DNA of 64,000 nucleotides, from NCBI GenBank assembly GCA_947247005.1, contig OX365948.1:42722601-42786600 (forward strand), in the 5' to 3' direction. The first letter of the stretch is position 1; each line of letters opens with the position of its first letter. The notes below the pieces were generated by a model. It did not search any database. It worked only from the letters and a program-made list of their open reading frames with translations, and was not told the DNA's origin. This document shows positions 1 through 11,738 of this stretch, piece by piece. The position numbers were made by a program, and so were the translations under genes. The DNA comes from Spisula solida (taxonomy: Eukaryota > Mollusca > Bivalvia > Venerida > Mactridae).

Positions 1-479
1 AAAATAAGGATATTTTGAAGAATTAACACTGCGGTTAACATTGGACACTCCCCATTAATTTCTGAACCATATGCTACTGGTGAAACCAAAGCTAGGTTGC
101 AAAACAATACCCCTTTGGGTCCTGTTCATAAAGGTTCTTTCGAAATTGCGTCCCAAACTTGCTAGATCGTGCTTTCTTTTTCACCAGGATATTAAAACAA
201 TGGGTATCTTTCTATTGTACCTTAAGTGTGTCTTCTTATGACTTATTACTGTATTAAAAGTAAAATAATCATATAAATGTACATGGGGTCAGATATGAGC
301 CACAATTGAGTTAGGTGCTGCTCAAACGGTGACGTCAACGTCACACACACCTCGCATGATTTTAAAGGTAATATAAGTGCGTTTGATGGTCGGGGAGAAC
401 TTACTTAGAATGATGCTATATTTTAGCCTAGTAGACAAAACAAAATTGCTATATGAAAAGTTCTCGAATATAGTGATAA
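1..479. other. No gene recognised; unique AT-rich DNA
   Basis: No convincing reading frame, RNA gene or repeat was seen. The only motif of note is a full CRE palindrome TGACGTCA at 330-337, followed at once by a second ACGTCA half-site. A single site of this kind in non-coding DNA can be chance. Confidence 0.4.
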
Positions 480-860
480 CCCCTCGTTTTTAAGTTTGGG
501 TAGGTGGTCGTGTTTTAGTAGCTGTTCTGTTGTCCTGTTCATGTTCATTTTTGTCCTTGTCACTTGGGTTTGTATATAAGGTTGTGCCTTTTCTGCTCTG
601 CTATTTGTTTCTCAATGCCACCTTCATTGTTGGGGTAGATTGTAGTGTTTCTTGTAGCAGCTCTGTTTCATGTTTTCTTGTTCATTTGTGTCTTGTGATG
701 TTTACTTGATATTTATGTGCCTGCTGCTTTTTGTCTGAGTGCTTCCTTCCCAGTCTGAGTATGTTACTGTGTAGCTGTTCTGTTTCACCTTTTGCTGATT
801 ATCCTGATGCCTTGTAATATGTGATGCTACTCGCATTTTTTAGAGTGATCTTTCTTGGTG
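480..860 (+). repeat. T-rich degenerate repeat
   Basis: The stretch recurrently shows words such as TGTTCTGTT, GTTTCAT and GCCTTGT at irregular spacing on the plus strand. It resembles, loosely, the dispersed GCTCGGCTG minisatellite family seen better at 25697-25830 and 53342-54024, but the period is not clean. It is best read as an old eroded minisatellite. It has no coding potential. Confidence 0.3.
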
Positions 861-1068
861 ATCTGATGTTTCTGTTGTGTACTGTCTTCCCTATTCGATT
901 TGTTATTACCTTTTTGTAGCTGAACCCATATTTCAATACAATACGATCAGCTACTTTGAACCAACCATTAAGGTAACTAAAGACTACTCTATTATTTCTT
1001 ACATGCTATATAACACAATCACAACAATATGGAGCCTTCTTTTGAAACAAAATGGAATACATGTAGTT

Positions 1069-1102
1069 GTATTTAGAAAATGGAAATTCATTTTCTAAAT
1101 AC
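1069..1102. repeat. Perfect 14-bp stem hairpin
   Basis: Arms GTATTTAGAAAATG (1069-1082) and its exact reverse complement (1089-1102) flank a 6-nt spacer. Imperfect pairing extends a few bases outward. There is no T-run after it and no gene nearby, so a terminator role is not supported. It may be the core of a very small foldback element. Confidence 0.7.
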
Positions 1103-1149
1103 AAACTAATTTATGTGCCATCCCGCTGCATGTTACTGGATTTTAATAA

Positions 1150-1590
1150 CACAATCATCATAGTCAGACCCACGGCGATGTAAAAGTGTTCAAGAGAGCA
1201 TCCTGACCAAACGGTTAGGTTTATACGATGTGAAAGTGTTAATTTACTATCTTCATATCCCTTTATAATGCTTAAATAAATTATAAATGTGTGCATTTCC
1301 TGCCAAGAGAAAGACCCTTACAAAACGGGTATGTACGTACGATGTGACAGTGCTTAACTGCTAATAAAACACACTGATAATCATTAGATAGATACGATAG
1401 GAAAGTGTTAACCTGTATACGGAAACATCGAAAAATAGTTAAATAGAATGGAAGTATGAAATTGTTAACCTGTTCACAGAACACCCTAACATCATAATTA
1501 GAATTAGATAGATACAAAAGAAACTCGAATCAGTTAACGAAACAACCTTATATGTATAACAGTTAGAAAGATAGAAAAATGTTTACCTGC
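1150..1590 (+). repeat. Degenerate short tandem repeat
   Basis: The phrase CGATGTGAAAGTGTTAA, or a close variant, recurs near 1171, 1227, 1341, 1395 and 1452, often preceded by TTAGATAGATA and followed by ACCTGT. Spacing is irregular, roughly 55 bp or multiples. Units are strongly diverged, so copy number and period are approximate. Confidence 0.4.
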
Positions 1591-4430
1591 TTGCTAGCGA
1601 GGACAGTGAGGATGACGAACCTCTACGGCAAAATTTCATCCGTCTACGCACCATGTGTCCTATGTCGTTACTCACATTTTGTCTCCTCTTATCACAGTCA
1701 AATCTTGTACATTCTAAAACAACTCTACAAGCGTCAACAAAGTCCTTTCGGCGACGTTGAACTGTACTCTATGAACACTTAGATATTTAATTATCACGGT
1801 CCTGTTTAGGAGCACGAGCCGATAGATATATGTTGCTAATTAGCAACAAACAGTTCAACAAATTCACCGAAAGCATTTCCAAACGTTCAAACATACACAT
1901 GCTTCAATTAAACCTGTCTAAATCAATTCAACATACACAGCGTACGAGGTATCCTATTCTGGTTTCTTACACCAAGTTCACCAAAGAAGATTCCTCCTGT
2001 AAACTCCCAATCCCTTTAATAAACTAAAGTTTGAACAATTCCCGCTGTACTGTTATATTATTGTAGGTTCATTACAAACACGTACTTGTCATCTTGTCCT
2101 ACACGCCCCGACATTTGTGTTCACTACGTATGTTCTAATATTCCGCAGCATGTTATTACAGCAGATGGAAACACATTTTCAGAACTCTATCTAATTCATC
2201 TTGTGTCAAAAATGTATTATTATTTCCTAGCAAATAGTGTTATGTCCGTATTTACAATCACATTACAAACGCGATATCAAATTCTTGACAGTTCATAACT
2301 GATACTCGCTCTTCATTCCTTCCACTTCGAATTGCATTGTGTGGTTTGAAAAGAAAATCACATCCTTCTACAAAAAATGTCGTACTTCTCCTAGTTTATG
2401 TTTCAGTATGTTGGGTTTATTCCGACAGAGAGTAAGAACATTAAGTCTGTTGCATATGTCAAACACAGATCGACAGAGCATACACTGATATATTCACTCA
2501 CAAAAGTGCCAATTATAGCTTCTGTTAATTCTGTTCCATGCAGTTATTGTAGCCCCTAACATCGAAATCACCAGACGTCATCCGTTTTAATCTGTAATCA
2601 GTCGTTTCTACGGAAGAAATTTCCGAAATTTCCCAGAACTCTCTATAAATATAACGTCAACTATTCACACATACACAAGTCTAGTGTTCACACGATAGAA
2701 TAATCATACAATATTGCAGCCAGCACAAGCGTTTGTTACCAAATGTTCATGTCAGAGATACGACACTTCACTAGCAGAATAAAATGAAACTCAGTAAATG
2801 AGTGGTATGATACGAAAACAACAATTTAAAATTTCTCATCGAAATGTTTCAATTACAACACGTAATTGTGTTTCCCTGCAAAGGCTTTGGTATAAATTTG
2901 AAACGGTAACACACACTGTTTTTGTAACATCTCGATCTAGCATGAGACATTTTCATTTCTAACACTAACTGTAAATTGCACCATTGCACTTCGCTAAATC
3001 CGCACATTTACTGCCCTTATCGTATATCTAGACCTACAGTTTGAGCATGTTGGTCAATAAACACATTTTATAAATAACTAGCTTATTCTAGACTTCCCTA
3101 CTAGAGCCTAGCCTTGGTATAACTGGTGGAAAACAAATTGTGTCATTCGATATTTTAATGGAATAATGAAATATCATAAAGAACCTCATCAGTACGGAGA
3201 GAAAATTATCCGCAATCATTTTAGGACTACAATATTAGGGATGGCTAAATAATTGTCATTTGCTTAAATGGCAAGTCAATTCTTATTCGTATTTTATACT
3301 TATTTTGGGACACCTAACATACACACTGTAATGCACCTAGTGCAGCCAACACATACCATTTGACAAAATATACATATCGATTTACAAGACGACACAAACA
3401 CTATATAGCTACAGACTGTTAGCAGTTCCTAGTAATAAATCTACCTAAAAGCCTCATGTGCTTTAGTAAATTTGTTTATTGAACATTATGAGCACACAAA
3501 GTAAGTCGCTAGTTATGGCATATCGAACAAAATTGGAAATGGTTAGAACGAATATTCACCTTATTTGGAAACCATCCGCTGTAAACCGAAAATAAGATTA
3601 CTCGTTGTTTTTGTATTAGCTTCAAAGTCATTAACAACGATCCTTCATCGTCTGCTAACTTGCAAGAATGACGGTGCTAACACATAATTTTAACGCGCCG
3701 TATAACATCGGCCATGAAGAAACGGCCCCCACGAGACTGGCGCTAGACTGTAAATGTCAGGTCTGTGTCGTGGTATAGGAGTAAATCAGTTAGAACATTT
3801 TGTGTGAGCACTGTGCAAAACTGACAATCGACAATAAAGGTACCACGGCTAACGCGAGTGGTGATACTGTAACATGTTCAAGAGAACTGTGCGATGGAGA
3901 ATCCATTTATTTTAGATTTTCTTCAGCTGTCGTTGTGTCTTGAATTTTTTTTAAATAAAATGGTAAATTGATTTAAATTCTCTTATACCTTCCTGAGACA
4001 GATTCTATAACATTATCCTGTGTATATTGATTATTCCCCTCTTCTTCAAAATGTCAGCAAATTTGATTAAGTCTTCCGCAGTCCAAAGTTATAAACTAGA
4101 CCGATATTTCTTCGACATCGACTGTTGGTCGTTGCCATTTTGCACTTTGCTGACATCGTTTTGGTTGATTTATCGTTATACGAACTGTATATCAATCATA
4201 TATTAATAATTCATTTACTAAATTAATTTCATCACTCAATTTGGCGTAAGTTAGAAATGTTTGCGATCCGCATTCCGGATGTAATACATTTCTATCGTAA
4301 ATGTAAATTGGATGTGTCAGCATCAAACGCATTTAAATCGCATTTAGCTCATACATTCCAAAAACAACAAAATTGTAGTTCCGGCTTCTTTTATTTGGTC
4401 AACCAACTGACTGAACTCAGCAATTATTTA
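1591..4430. other. No gene recognised; unique AT-rich DNA
   Basis: About 2.8 kb with only short open frames (longest around 70 codons, several without ATG). None shows a recognisable motif, good codon character or a paired splice context. No long inverted or tandem repeat was seen. Confidence 0.45.
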
Positions 4431-4431
4431 A

Positions 4432-4500
4432 TTAAGAAATAATGAATACGTAGCTATGTTTTGTTGCGTAATAAAATATAGGCACGTGTTTGGATGCGTA
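4432..4500 (+). mobile_element. Single arm of GGATGCG foldback family
   Basis: The order TTAAGAAATAATGAATACG, a TTTTGTTGCGTAATAAAATAT core and a terminal GGATGCGTA matches the left arms of the intact foldbacks at 38230-38384 and 50667-50820. The right arm is missing or too degraded to align. A separate 11-bp perfect inverted repeat (CTATATTTTAT, 4685-4713) lies downstream and may be debris of it. Confidence 0.55.
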
Positions 4501-4656
4501 GTTTTATAACACAACAAAGCACAGCTTCCTATTTATTATTTCGATTCGAACATCGCCAATGCTTTACCATTTATAGCACAACAAAACAGGTTGAAGTCAA
4601 ACTACTTTCTTTCCTAGGAACGTTACCGTCACCTTTACGTCATTTGTCATACTATA

Positions 4657-4676
4657 TGACGTCAAACGTGACGTCA
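4657..4676. promoter_or_regulatory. Two adjacent CRE palindromes
   Basis: TGACGTCA occurs at 4657-4664 and again at 4669-4676, starting 12 bp apart; a half-site ACGTCA sits just upstream (4637). This is the full recognition sequence of CREB/ATF bZIP proteins. The only other full sites seen are at 330-337 and 24489-24496. No gene is recognised next to it, so function is only suggested by the pairing. Confidence 0.25.
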
Positions 4677-4864
4677 TCAATCAGCTATATTTTATCGCGG
4701 TAATAAAATATAGTAAGCTCAATATACACAAAGAAGGCAAATCTCACGTGCTATGGTAGAATTATTTATAATATAATGAACAAGAACATTAAATCGCTCG
4801 CTTATTTAAAGAAATAACATAATATATACTATAATTTTTATTAGCAAAGCTTGTTTTTTGAATA

Positions 4865-5165
4865 TTCAAGTCAAGTGCCGTTTTGAACAAGTTTTCGGTC
4901 ATATACGGTAGTCAATGGACTAAGCAAATACTCTAGCACACAGACAATCTAAAGCCGCACAGACACTACGGCAGCGCCTAGCCAGCCACGCAAGAGTCAG
5001 ACAAAGAACGAACCATCCACATCCCCAAAAATGGATATTTCAAGCAAGCCTATCTACTCACTCCGCAATGAATGACGCACTGTGGACTTTGAATTTTGTG
5101 CATGATTAATCATAAAGTGGTGCAATTATAAATGATAACTACACTGAAGTGAAGTACGATTCTCC
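4865..5165. repeat. Fragment D of the A/B/C segment family
   Basis: The stretch aligns with 40735-40950 (copy A), 52130-52345 (copy B) and 19490-19690 (copy C). Shared blocks include GGCAGCG(C/T)CTAGCCA, ACAGACACAGAACG-like text, CACATCCCCAAAAATGG, ATATTTCAAG and the ATGATAACTACA region. It is the most diverged of the four copies and only this part is kept. The shared block may once have held an exon on the minus strand, but no frame is conserved in all copies. Confidence 0.6.
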
Positions 5166-5189
5166 TTGAGTTAATTATCAACCAGTACC

Positions 5190-5310
5190 TGCTTGGTCTT
5201 CCGCAGAAAACCTACAACTTCTCCACATGTGGAGGAGATGATGTGTAGCCATTGTCATAGAGGAACATAACCTGCTCGACGATTATCAAACCCGGATAGC
5301 TCGGGTGACA
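5190..5310 (-). mobile_element. Degenerate SINE-like fragment
   Basis: The text CTTCCGCAGAAAACC, CAACTTCTCCACATGTGGAGG and a later CCTGCTCGACGATTATCAAACC parallels 6485-6700, where a clearer box-B-like sequence is present. It is read as the decayed end of a tRNA-derived element on the minus strand. Confidence 0.35.
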
Positions 5311-6190
5311 AACGATCGATATTTCCAAAGCGTTAATCAGGTGGGTAGTTACATAATTATGATCGAATACGTATACGTATATTGTACAGTGCATATGAAC
5401 ATTTTCTCAAGCATTTATTGAACATCCCTCTTATAAATTCTTACCCTTTTCGTGTCTTAATGTTGACAATATATTTAATACCGGACGCACAACATATGAA
5501 TCGAGACGTATCGTATGTTGGGTTACATAATGTTGGTTCCCCACCGTGATATTTGGAACCAAATAACTCGCATATTCATGATCAATATAAAGTTATGTTA
5601 TTAAAATATGCTTGGGACTTAAAGCAGTCGCGGTGTTCCTAATTATGTCAATAAAAAGCGAAGGAGTGGGACGATCGAAGGATAGATTATTGCGGTCGTT
5701 AAGGATACCCCAATTACTGTAAAATTGTCGGGAATCAATAGAGCAGTAAACACACAAGATGAATGATGCTGATAATGCTCTTCTAACATTGTCAATTATA
5801 ATTGACGAGAAAAGTATTACATCCGTTCTTCTAAACGTTATCATGCATTCTGTAATTATTGGATATTAAACATGCAGGCCTAGGGAACTATAGAAATTAT
5901 GCATGAATTCCTACTGTCATATAATATAAAAATTACGATATCTAAAGGGCTAAAGGAATTCGCTCTATGGATAAATGAAAGAATCCGATCAATAGTTTTT
6001 AATCACACCAAATGAAATCATTAAGAATTTATAAAATATCTTCCTGAGATATATTGACAGTTATAATTATGTGATAACTTTGTGTATGTACGTACATTTA
6101 GTACAGTTTTAATTATGTCATTTGCTATATAGATGGTGTATTATGAATAGGACTGGAAATAAAATACATATTCTGTTATGTTCAGTTTAT
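5311..6190. other. No feature recognised
   Basis: AT-rich DNA with short open frames only and no recognisable motif, tandem array or long inverted repeat. Confidence 0.4.
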
Positions 6191-6198
6191 TTATTCAC

Positions 6199-6407
6199 CT
6201 GGGTACTGTTTTATCAAAGCACTTACGGAAATAGTAAACTAAAGTCCAAATTTGAATTCTTTATAATTCTTTAACAACTACACACGGTGGTAAATGGATC
6301 TCCAATATTAACAATGTTTCATTTTGCAGTTGTAAAAGCAGTATATAGACTTTAAATTTGAGCGTAAGTTTAAGATTTCCGTAAGTGCTTTGATAAAACA
6401 GCACCCC
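6199..6407. mobile_element. 209-bp MITE, hAT-like target duplication
   Basis: Terminal inverted repeats of about 30 bp (GTACTGTTTTATCAAAGCAC at 6203, its complement ending at 6404) differ at one position. They are flanked by near-identical 8-bp direct repeats TTATTCAC (6191-6198) and TTATTCTC (6408-6415). Eight-base duplications are typical of hAT-superfamily transposons, so this is probably a non-autonomous hAT derivative. The interior is AT-rich and non-coding. Assignment rests on TSD length only. Confidence 0.75.
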
Positions 6408-6469
6408 TTATTCTCAACAACAGTTATATTTGGCGGCAGATTCATCTAACTAGTTTTCCTGGATTGTAT

Positions 6470-6745
6470 CCTTACCAGTATTAACTTGCTCTTCCACAAG
6501 AAACCAGCAACTACTCCACATACGGAGGAAAATATGCGACCCCGGATCAAATCCGGGTGGAGGCACACATATGCCCGCCATGTTTCAGCAGAAAGCTGAT
6601 TGGTAAATATAATCTATGCTCGGCGTTGTTTTTGTTGTTGTTAAATGTTCATAGAAGGGTATGACCTGCTGCGACCGAGATTAGAACCTGTGTTACAAAT
6701 CCCGTGCAGTAACCACGGGACCACGACCGCGGGTTATTCTGTTCT
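6470..6745 (-). mobile_element. tRNA-derived SINE-like element
   Basis: On the minus strand, GGTCGTGGTCCCGTGGTTACT resembles a tRNA D-arm (box A region), and ACAGGTTCTAATCTCGG, about 35 bp further, resembles box B. The 3' part carries CTTCCACAAGAAACC and CTCCACATACGGAGG, which recur in weaker form at 5190-5310. Terminal direct repeats were not found. It is a decayed tRNA-type SINE or SINE fragment. Confidence 0.5.
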
Positions 6746-8993
6746 GTACAGCTGAAACTAGATTAACGTACAGCAACCAACAGGCCAGAGAGAACATTAT
6801 GGTTTAGATTAATTGATTCCGGTTGATTACACAAAGTCTTTAAACATAGGTATTTACATGATCACTTGTGCAACATATGTGCCGAGTCTAAATAATACGG
6901 ACCTATAGCCCAGTCAGGATAAAAGTCCAGTGACGCAGCAGTCGAGTGTAAAACCAATTATAAAGGCTTATGCTGTATAGTCCAGAGAATTTCACACGAC
7001 TCTCGAACTTTAATTAGCATAATTCAACAGCTGATTTCTTGTCTATATTCATAATCCCGGTTGTATGTTGTATCACGAGGACGCTCGAAGTGAAATACCA
7101 ACACAAATCTAAAGGACCGATATTGCACGGTTTGTTCGCGGAAATTTATATATTCAACGCAAGAACCTTGTAATATATGCATACATAAAGGTCAGGGTCA
7201 TGTCAAATTCTCTGTGCTATGCAATAAACTATAATGTCATGCTAAACTAACATATTAAACTCCGCCCTAACTGTTAAGACAATGGTTGTGATTTTTTGCG
7301 TACACATAAAATGCAACGTCATTGTCGTATATCATAACTGGACTATAATAGTTGTATTCAATGGATTAATTTACTATGGAAACAAACTTTAATTCAGTTA
7401 ATTCCGATCTTTCTTTTAATTAAATAATTTATATAATTCTAAAAAGTAATAAGCAGTGACCAGCTCCCATGTTCTCCACAAGTGGATGCCACGTTCGTAT
7501 AAGAAGGGAGATAAATAGGACTGAATTAACCAATCATAATAAAGTATGTTTACACCGGTGAGTCACCCGCGTGCGTATGTAAAATAGTAGTGATGGTTGA
7601 AATGTCAATACAATATTTATTTCACTGTAATTTTCTTAAGTATTCGTCATTTTACAGCTATGTTTTCTTTATTTTTACATCACACTCCATTAAAATTTCT
7701 ATATTGGTTTGTATAATACGAACAAGCATCGTAAGTGGTGAAATCATAGTTGATCGTACATAAACACCGTTTTATGATGGCAGATATTTACGCGGGCGGA
7801 AAACTTCGCGAAAATGTGCCATTCGCGAAGAACGCGAAGATTTCCACGACGCGAACTTAACCACTTATACAGTAATTTGTCACATGACAACAGAAACTGT
7901 TCAGACTGATTTGTCGCTCGTTTTTCTGTTCCTCAAATGTGGTGATTTAAGTACAAATTACCGAAACATACTATTGCTACAGTACTGTGCTAGTCCCAAA
8001 AGATGACAAATAACTTAAACTGTATCGTATCAAAAGGAAATTAAAATTCAAAAGTTCAAGCGATGCGAGTGAAAGACGAAACAAAGAATGACTGACACGG
8101 TTGACTCAAATGTACAATTTACAAGAAGGAAACGTCACATTGCTTACGTTGGTCTTAAAATTAATTTATTAATAATAGAATAACAAAGACTATTACACTG
8201 GCAACCTATGCACTTTTACTACGTCATAAGCATGTAAATTTGACATTAACTCACACTAAAGATAAATATTTTATCGTATTTACTCATGCACATATTTTCT
8301 GAACACACACCAGAATGATACGTATCTTACCACAACAATAGATCAACACCACAACAATTTTATGTAAAGAGAGAGATAAAAATGTTAATTAATTACATTG
8401 ATTAGAATGAACCCGCACAATGCTAGAAAATTTATATTGAGTTTTCGTATCATACTGATTAGACTCAAACAGCTATGAAACTGCCACAAAGTGCAGCTCT
8501 GTTTTTAAAAACTACACGCGCCTGCTACGTTAATTATCCGGCTTACCGTAGATTTTGGCTCTCATTAATGCCAGCATGTATCCACGTTAAGAGAATTACA
8601 ACTATAAACCTGCACACCAAACGTACAGCGAACATCAAATATTTATGAAAAAGTACAATGCGCCTAAGCACACGACATATAAAAATCCGTATTTTCGTGA
8701 AATCACGCTTGCTAAATTTGTCGAGGTCGCCGTTCCATTGCGATGTGATCAATCGATTGCTGTCATTTAAGTGAGTTGGGCATCAGAATTGTATTTTTAC
8801 CACACACTACTACAAGAACAACTTGTTCTGCGGCGATATTTTCAAGTATGTCTACTCTACGAGCGTTCCTGGGTGTGATGGTCTTTACCGACATACACTT
8901 GTTATGTGATCGATTGTTAAAATGTGTTAATTAAAGTTTTGCTGACAGCATATCACTGCAAATCACCAGTAATACACTACGACAAACAAGTAG
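6746..8993. other. No gene recognised; CGCGAA-rich patch inside
   Basis: About 2.2 kb without a supportable gene. Near 7793-7857 the words TTCGCGAA, AACGCGAAGA and GACGCGAAC cluster, a GC-rich patch in AT-rich DNA that looks like a transposon remnant. The rest is unique, with short open frames only. Confidence 0.4.
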
Positions 8994-9440
8994 TTTAAAG
9001 GGACTGGACACGATTTGGTGGTTTCATTGAGATTGTAAACATAGTTTATCATGTTTGTTTTCCGATGCTCCTATATATTCCGCCCAGGATAATGTGATAT
9101 TTACAAACAGGAATCGGTTTGGTCAACTGTGGCATAATTGGTTTAACCAATCACTTAAATAAACAGATAAGGTCAGTATTGTACTCAAAATATCATTGAT
9201 AATTGGTGCACATAATTGTAATCCACCTTTGTGGACTATACCAAATTTGCCCGCCTTTCACATTATCGTGGGAGCACTATACATGTCTCCACTGCGTATA
9301 CATATCTTTGTGCAATCAACCATGAACTTACAAGAAAATTATTTGCAAAATATACTCTTTTTAAAGCAGGCATTGGTATTTTACAATTTTGGCAATCAAC
9401 TTCATAGTGACATAATTTACATTGAAGTCTAGTTTGTATT
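8994..9440 (+). mobile_element. Left end of a TTAA-type MITE
   Basis: TTAAAGGGACTGGACACGAT begins at 8994. It shares TTAAAGGGACTG with the terminal repeats of the TTAA-flanked elements at 24799-25342 and 33782-34242. No matching right terminus was found, so this is a truncated copy or a solo end; the right limit given is arbitrary. Confidence 0.35.
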
Positions 9441-9773
9441 TTGCCGACATAGCTCATATAAGTGTACTGTTTGGATGGCAAGGGATGGAAATGACTAGGA
9501 CACGTCATCAGAAAGGTTTGAACACTTCATCCCGAGAATAGCCTTACAATGGACACCTGGCCTCGATCTCCCGAAGAACCTCAATCTGAATTAAATGTCA
9601 TCTCAGATATTGTTACATGTCTTCAATGTTAATTCCAATGGACAACTGGACTTATGATTGGCATCACTAAACAGAAACTTTGTTCAGAGTTTATTGAAGA
9701 AAAACTTCAAATCGTTCAAACTTCAGAATCTGATTTGAGTAAAATCTCAGTTTGAGTTGAGATTTCTACTTGA

Positions 9774-9986
9774 GATGCATTGGGTGATCGGGGCCTGAAT
9801 GCAAGAGGAAATGCCACAATAGAGGCGCAGCGTGTGCCTGAAAAGTATGATACAGCCCTGGGTAACATAAGAGAAGAAAGCAAAACACTCCGGTGGAGGT
9901 TCTTTGTTGTTGACCGATATGGCAGAAGACCAGCAAGTAAGAAAGTTAGAACGGTATCCTCATACGGGGGAGCAGATCAATAATGT
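9774..9986 (+). pseudogene. Unassigned exon-like open frame, ~70 codons
   Basis: An open frame runs from just after a TGA (9771) to TAA (9984-9986) without an in-frame ATG near its 5' end. It can be translated only as an internal exon or from a TTG. Its composition is more protein-like than its surroundings: charged and rich in Arg, Lys and Glu, with WRFFVVDRYGRRPASKKVR in the second half, and locally higher GC. I do not recognise the family. An eroded transposon ORF or a lone exon are both possible. No clear splice acceptor was identified upstream. Confidence 0.25.
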
Positions 9987-10660
9987 TACATGTACTATAT
10001 AAACTATTTTCGAATAAGTCCAACCAAGAATAATTTGAAAGATGACGTAACAATCCAATCATATTGCTCAATCACATGTGAACATCGGTTGCCCACCTTT
10101 AGAAATTCAATAGTAACAGATGGCGACAAATAAAACATTCCAACGATAACTGAAGCAATTAAACAAAGGTATAGTTGTGTTAGACCTTACTGTATCGATA
10201 TTCTGAAAATAACAAACCCACGTGACGCTTTTAAAGTGCAATTAATTTATCTAAAACTTTTATAGAATTCGCTAATAAACTGGCCTTTGAGGTTCCGTAG
10301 AATTAAAAATATACGAGTAGGTTCATTTATCTGATAATTATGAATGGTTCAACTACAATCAAACATTGGACCATAAAAATTGAACAAGAGGTGTCCGTAT
10401 ACTAGAAGTAGAAAAACCTTTTCTGTATACTGTTATACACATACTTAGACCGAATAAAATACAAGTTCACCTTGAAATTATCAAGATATAACATTTTGTA
10501 TGACCCCACCCACCATATTTCATGCTTTAACGATTAATACATTTCTATAATGTAAAAAAAAATAGTTTTTTAAATATTTTCCACCATATAACAGTATAAA
10601 TGCATGATTAAATACAAAGTCTTACATATACACTTAAAAATAAAATAAAAAAATAATTGG
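9987..10660. other. No feature recognised
   Basis: AT-rich, no motif, no array, short frames only. Confidence 0.4.
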
Positions 10661-10900
10661 TCCCAGTAGGGTTTGAACCCACGACCCTCAGGAATTTGTC
10701 AAAATTATTTCCAAATTAAACAAAGGGAGATAATTTCAAAACTGGGACTGAAGGACGGACGGACGGACGGACGGACGGGCGGTGGGGCGGGCGGGCGGGC
10801 GGACGGACGGACGGACGGACGGACGGACGGACGGACGGACGGACGGACGGACGCATACTATTACCATATCCCTTCGCCTTCGGCGGGGGATAATAACAAA
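10661..10900 (-). mobile_element. tRNA-like / (GGAC)n / hairpin module
   Basis: Read on the minus strand, 10661-10690 gives GTGGGTTCAAACCCTACTGG, a good box B and T-arm with a self-complementary stem. Next comes a spacer with AATTATCTCCCTTTG, then the (GGAC)n array (10752-10853). Past the array on the plus strand lies a CCCTTCGCCTTCGGCGGGGG hairpin (10871-10890). No box A is clear. The combination looks like a short composite retroelement with an expanded microsatellite, not a tRNA gene. Confidence 0.5.
10752..10853 (+). repeat. (GGAC)n microsatellite
   Basis: Roughly 100 bp of GGAC tetranucleotides with an internal GGGC/GGTG-variant block around 10788-10800. A smaller relative, ACGGACGGACGG, occurs at 12903-12915. 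Open frames through it (DGRT-type repeats) are artefacts of the array. Confidence 0.95.
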
Positions 10901-11170
10901 TAATTACAACTTTGTGTATTTTCACATAATTGCTGCATTCTGATTGGATGAAACGGTCATGTGACCTGTCGTTCATATCCCGATGAAGCAGCTCCTTATG
11001 CAAATCAATCGACGGACTACTTTTTCATTCATTCTAAATCTAGCTTCGTTAATCAGCTTGGACATGTTAATGTACTTCAGCGTCAAATGAACTGTAATTC
11101 CTATTTTATTCGTAATAACTCAATAATTTTCAATAATTCAAATGATAAATTTAAACTAACCCGCATTATT

Positions 11171-11738
11171 TAATGCTAACTGATGAGATATGGAGTTCTA
11201 TCAGTGAAATAAAACCTATATCAGTCACTGGTTATCACCTACATTGTGACTGATATAAGCTCCGCCCCCTCACAGGGACTACTTTAGTTTACCAAAATCT
11301 CAACACTAAAATGTCTGTAACTTTTTTATTACTGAACGGAAACATGTCATGTGGGGGTTTTTATTCTTAGTTAGACCATTTCCTACAAGTTGGTGTATGA
11401 TTAAATGCAAAATTCTCAAAAAAGTCGTTTTTACCTATTCACCATAATCCAAGATGGCGGATTTTGAAGTGAAAAATATGAATGGAATAACATATTCATA
11501 CGTAGCCTAACCACAGTGGTAATTTGGCTTAAATAGTACCAGTTTTGACACCATAAAAGCATTAAATAAATAGAATATTTGTTTGTTTTGATTGAATATG
11601 GTTAATATCTCATCTTGTAGTGATAAAATTTTAATATTTTCACTCGCGCTACGCGCTCTTGAAAATATTGAATTTTATCACTATACGATGAGATATAAAC
11701 CATATTCAATCAAAACAAACAAATATCCTCTATTTATT
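11171..11738 (+). repeat. 568-bp tandem duplication, unit 1
   Basis: Unit 1 matches 11739-12305 nearly base for base. It holds a small perfect inverted repeat (TATATCAGTCAC) and, at 11573-11728, a long imperfect hairpin with arms near 70 bp around CACTCGCGCTACGCGCTC. The arms start with TTTGTTTGTTTTGATTGAAT. The unit looks like a foldback-type element that was duplicated as a block. It has no coding content. Confidence 0.9.

Noticed and set aside
28..62. Resemblance of the window start (CTGCGGTTAACATTGG) to the tandem repeat at 62184
   Set aside because: Only about 30 bp align with several mismatches and nothing continues on either side.
10673..10903. Open frame with DGRT repeats (and its antisense partner)
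   Set aside because: It is a translation of the (GGAC)n microsatellite.
11180..11215. CTGATGAG followed by GAAA, as in a hammerhead ribozyme core
   Set aside because: The segment between them does not form stem II next to GAAA (three unpaired bases intervene), and no stems I and III close around it. The match also recurs at 11748 only because the unit is duplicated.
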